Source: Streptomyces sp. V1I1 (GTDB lineage: Bacteria > Actinomycetota > Actinomycetes > Streptomycetales > Streptomycetaceae). Taken from it: a DNA stretch of 64,000 bases. Below the pieces are notes generated by a model. It worked only from the letters and a program-made list of their open reading frames with translations. It had not been told where the DNA came from and searched no databases. A program made the position numbers and the translations under genes. Shown piece after piece: positions 62,993 through 64,000 of the stretch. Numbering within the stretch: the first letter of the stretch is position 1; every line of letters starts with the position of its first letter. The stretch spans positions 248,001-312,000 of the forward strand of contig NZ_JAUSZH010000001.1 in the NCBI RefSeq assembly GCF_030817355.1. Direction: 5' to 3'.

Positions 62993-64000
62993 TCAGATGG
63001 TGAGAGTGGGCCAGGGGACGTCGGTTTCGACGGCGGCGGTGTAGTCGATGCCGGGGACAGAGAAGCCGTAGAGGCGGCGGACTTCGTCGCTGAACCAGTC
63101 GAGGTCGGCGAGTTCGGTGATGGTGTCGCTGGTGGCGGTGCTCCAGCGTTCGGCGACGGCGTTCTGCACGGCGGGGTCGAGTTCCCAGGTGTCGAGGCGG
63201 ACCCGGTCCTCGTCGTCGAGGTCGAGGGGGCGGGCGCCGGTCAGCTGGTCCCACAGCTCAACCAGTTGACCGATCGGGGCCACCATGGCGTCGCCGAGGA
63301 CGCCACGCAGCAGCCCGACGTACAGGGCGATGCCGGGGATGGCGGTGGAGGACTGGGTGACGGCAGCGGCGTTGACCGAGGTCACGGCCCGGCCGCCCAG
63401 GGTCTTGCCGAGGCGCTCGTCCAACGTGCGTGCGGTGGCTTCCAGATGGGACTTTGCGGCGCCGATGGTGCCCTGCCGGTAGATCGCCGCGGTGAGCGGC
63501 GAGCCGATGTAGGACAGGGCGGCGGTGGCGAAGCCGTCGGCGAGCAGGGACCGGTCGGCCAGGAACGTGATCCACCGTTCCCAGTCGGTGCCGCCCATCA
63601 CCGCCACAGTCTGCTCGATGTCGTCGCCCACGGCCGGCGCGGTGGTGACCTCCTTCACCTCCGGGGCACCGTACTCGTCGAAGACGAGGGTCTTGGTGGT
63701 GTACGGCGAGCCGATCGGCTTGAGGACCGAGGCATACACGTTGCCGGTGTCCGGGTCGGTGCGACGAGGCGCGGCCACCGAGTAGATCAGGAAGTCTAGT
63801 CGTCCCCCAAACCGCTCGGCGAGGAGGTCGGCAACCTGCTCCTTCACCGTGTCGCTGAACGCATCGCCATTGAGGAAGATCATGTCCCGCCCGTGCTGTT
63901 GGGCGAGCCGGGCGGTGGCGGCGGTGCGATACCAGCCGGCCGTGCCCGTGCGCCGCGCGGGCGCCTTCTCGAAGCACACGCCGATGCCACGGATACCGAC
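62993..64000 (-). CDS. fabV: Trans-2-enoyl-CoA/ACP reductase, 5' end beyond window
   Basis: 335 codons of FabV are visible; the frame is still open at the window edge, so ~60-70 N-terminal residues with the cofactor-binding glycine loop are outside. Seen: VCFEKAPARRTGTAGWYRTA, MIFLNGDAFSDTVKEQVADL, GRLDFLIYSVAAPRRTDPDT, and the catalytic Tyr-X8-Lys motif in AAIYRQGTIGAAKSHLEATA. The end VDYTAAVETDVPWP-type segment is complete. FabV reduces enoyl thioesters with NADH in fatty-acid synthesis and is insensitive to triclosan. The stop lies within ~70 bases of the IS630 end, so the IS has landed just behind it. Confidence 0.92.
   Translation of the reverse strand, partial: VGIRGIGVCFEKAPARRTGTAGWYRTAATARLAQQHGRDMIFLNGDAFSDTVKEQVADLLAERFGGRLDFLIYSVAAPRRTDPDTGNVYASVLKPIGSPYTTKTLVFDEYGAPEVKEVTTAPAVGDDIEQTVAVMGGTDWERWITFLADRSLLADGFATAALSYIGSPLTAAIYRQGTIGAAKSHLEATARTLDERLGKTLGGRAVTSVNAAAVTQSSTAIPGIALYVGLLRGVLGDAMVAPIGQLVELWDQLTGARPLDLDDEDRVRLDTWELDPAVQNAVAERWSTATSDTITELADLDWFSDEVRRLYGFSVPGIDYTAAVETDVPWPTLTI

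Noticed and set aside
62925..63799. Continuation of the IS630 frame beyond the transposase, giving a 645-residue protein
   Set aside because: The extra part is exactly antisense to fabV and Gly/Asp-rich; it lacks protein character.
1..64000. tRNA genes or attachment sites at element borders
   Set aside because: No cloverleaf-like sequence with a GGTTCRA T-loop was recognised by eye; a tRNA search program would be needed to exclude them.

Overview
The window is very GC-rich and actinobacterial. The gene content (CtaD-type cytochrome oxidase, DUF6480, WhiB-like, CsbD-like, PRC-barrel, CBS, SpoIIE/RsbW-type fragments, many GTG starts) points to a Streptomyces or close relative. The density of insertion sequences and broken genes suggests a rearranged accessory zone, such as a chromosome arm or an integrated plasmid remnant. 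This placement is inferred from gene families and composition; no marker gene fixes the species.

Layout. 0.2-2.3 kb: ctaD with a small translationally coupled membrane protein. 3.0-9.6 kb, all on the minus strand: two molybdoenzyme loci. One is an aldehyde-oxidase-type large subunit with only part of its FAD subunit. The other is an assimilatory nitrate-reductase-like gene broken by a 10-bp repeat expansion and single-base indels. A DUF6480 protein, a phosphoesterase and small proteins lie between them. 10-18.9 kb: stress-type small genes (Rho_N-like, CBS, CsbD, PRC-barrel, a hemerythrin-CBS fusion, UdgX) and a two-repeat type I-E-like CRISPR remnant. 19-21.4 kb: a DUF2867 gene diverging from a TetR gene over two operators. 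21.5-27.3 kb: an IS30 element, then a 3.47-kb ISL3-family transposon with 58-bp inverted repeats, an 8-bp target duplication and two passenger genes, then an IS1380 remnant. 27.4-38 kb: TetR, truncated CoA-ligase, secreted esterase, beta-helix protein, regulator remnants and a sigma-factor operon with frameshifts. 38-43 kb: RidA/WYL pair, a defective IS5, an IS110, and a second IS5 with a coupled accessory ORF. 44-47 kb: ParA plus partner, SpoIIE fragment, a GCAGT repeat field, a 32-bp perfect palindrome and a MerR gene. 47-56 kb: cell-envelope block (two L,D-transpeptidases, OmpR/HK pair, GntR-ABC operon). 56-64 kb: VOC proteins, an AraC/MFS chimera, two IS630 elements around a DUF2332 gene, and fabV running off the end.

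Working groups. The two transpeptidases sit divergently beside the two-component system and have conspicuous repeats upstream. The GntR-ABC-permease genes overlap and form one autoregulated unit. The lipoprotein, 24-residue protein and DUF6766 gene form a compact membrane operon. The ISL3 transposon moves a GNAT acetyltransferase and a flavin/F420-type oxidoreductase as cargo.

Many otherwise good genes are broken by one missing or extra G/C in a G/C run. Either this region is decaying or the sequence carries homopolymer errors; nonsense codons in two genes and several true truncations cannot be explained by homopolymer errors. All family names come from motif recognition by eye, without database searches.
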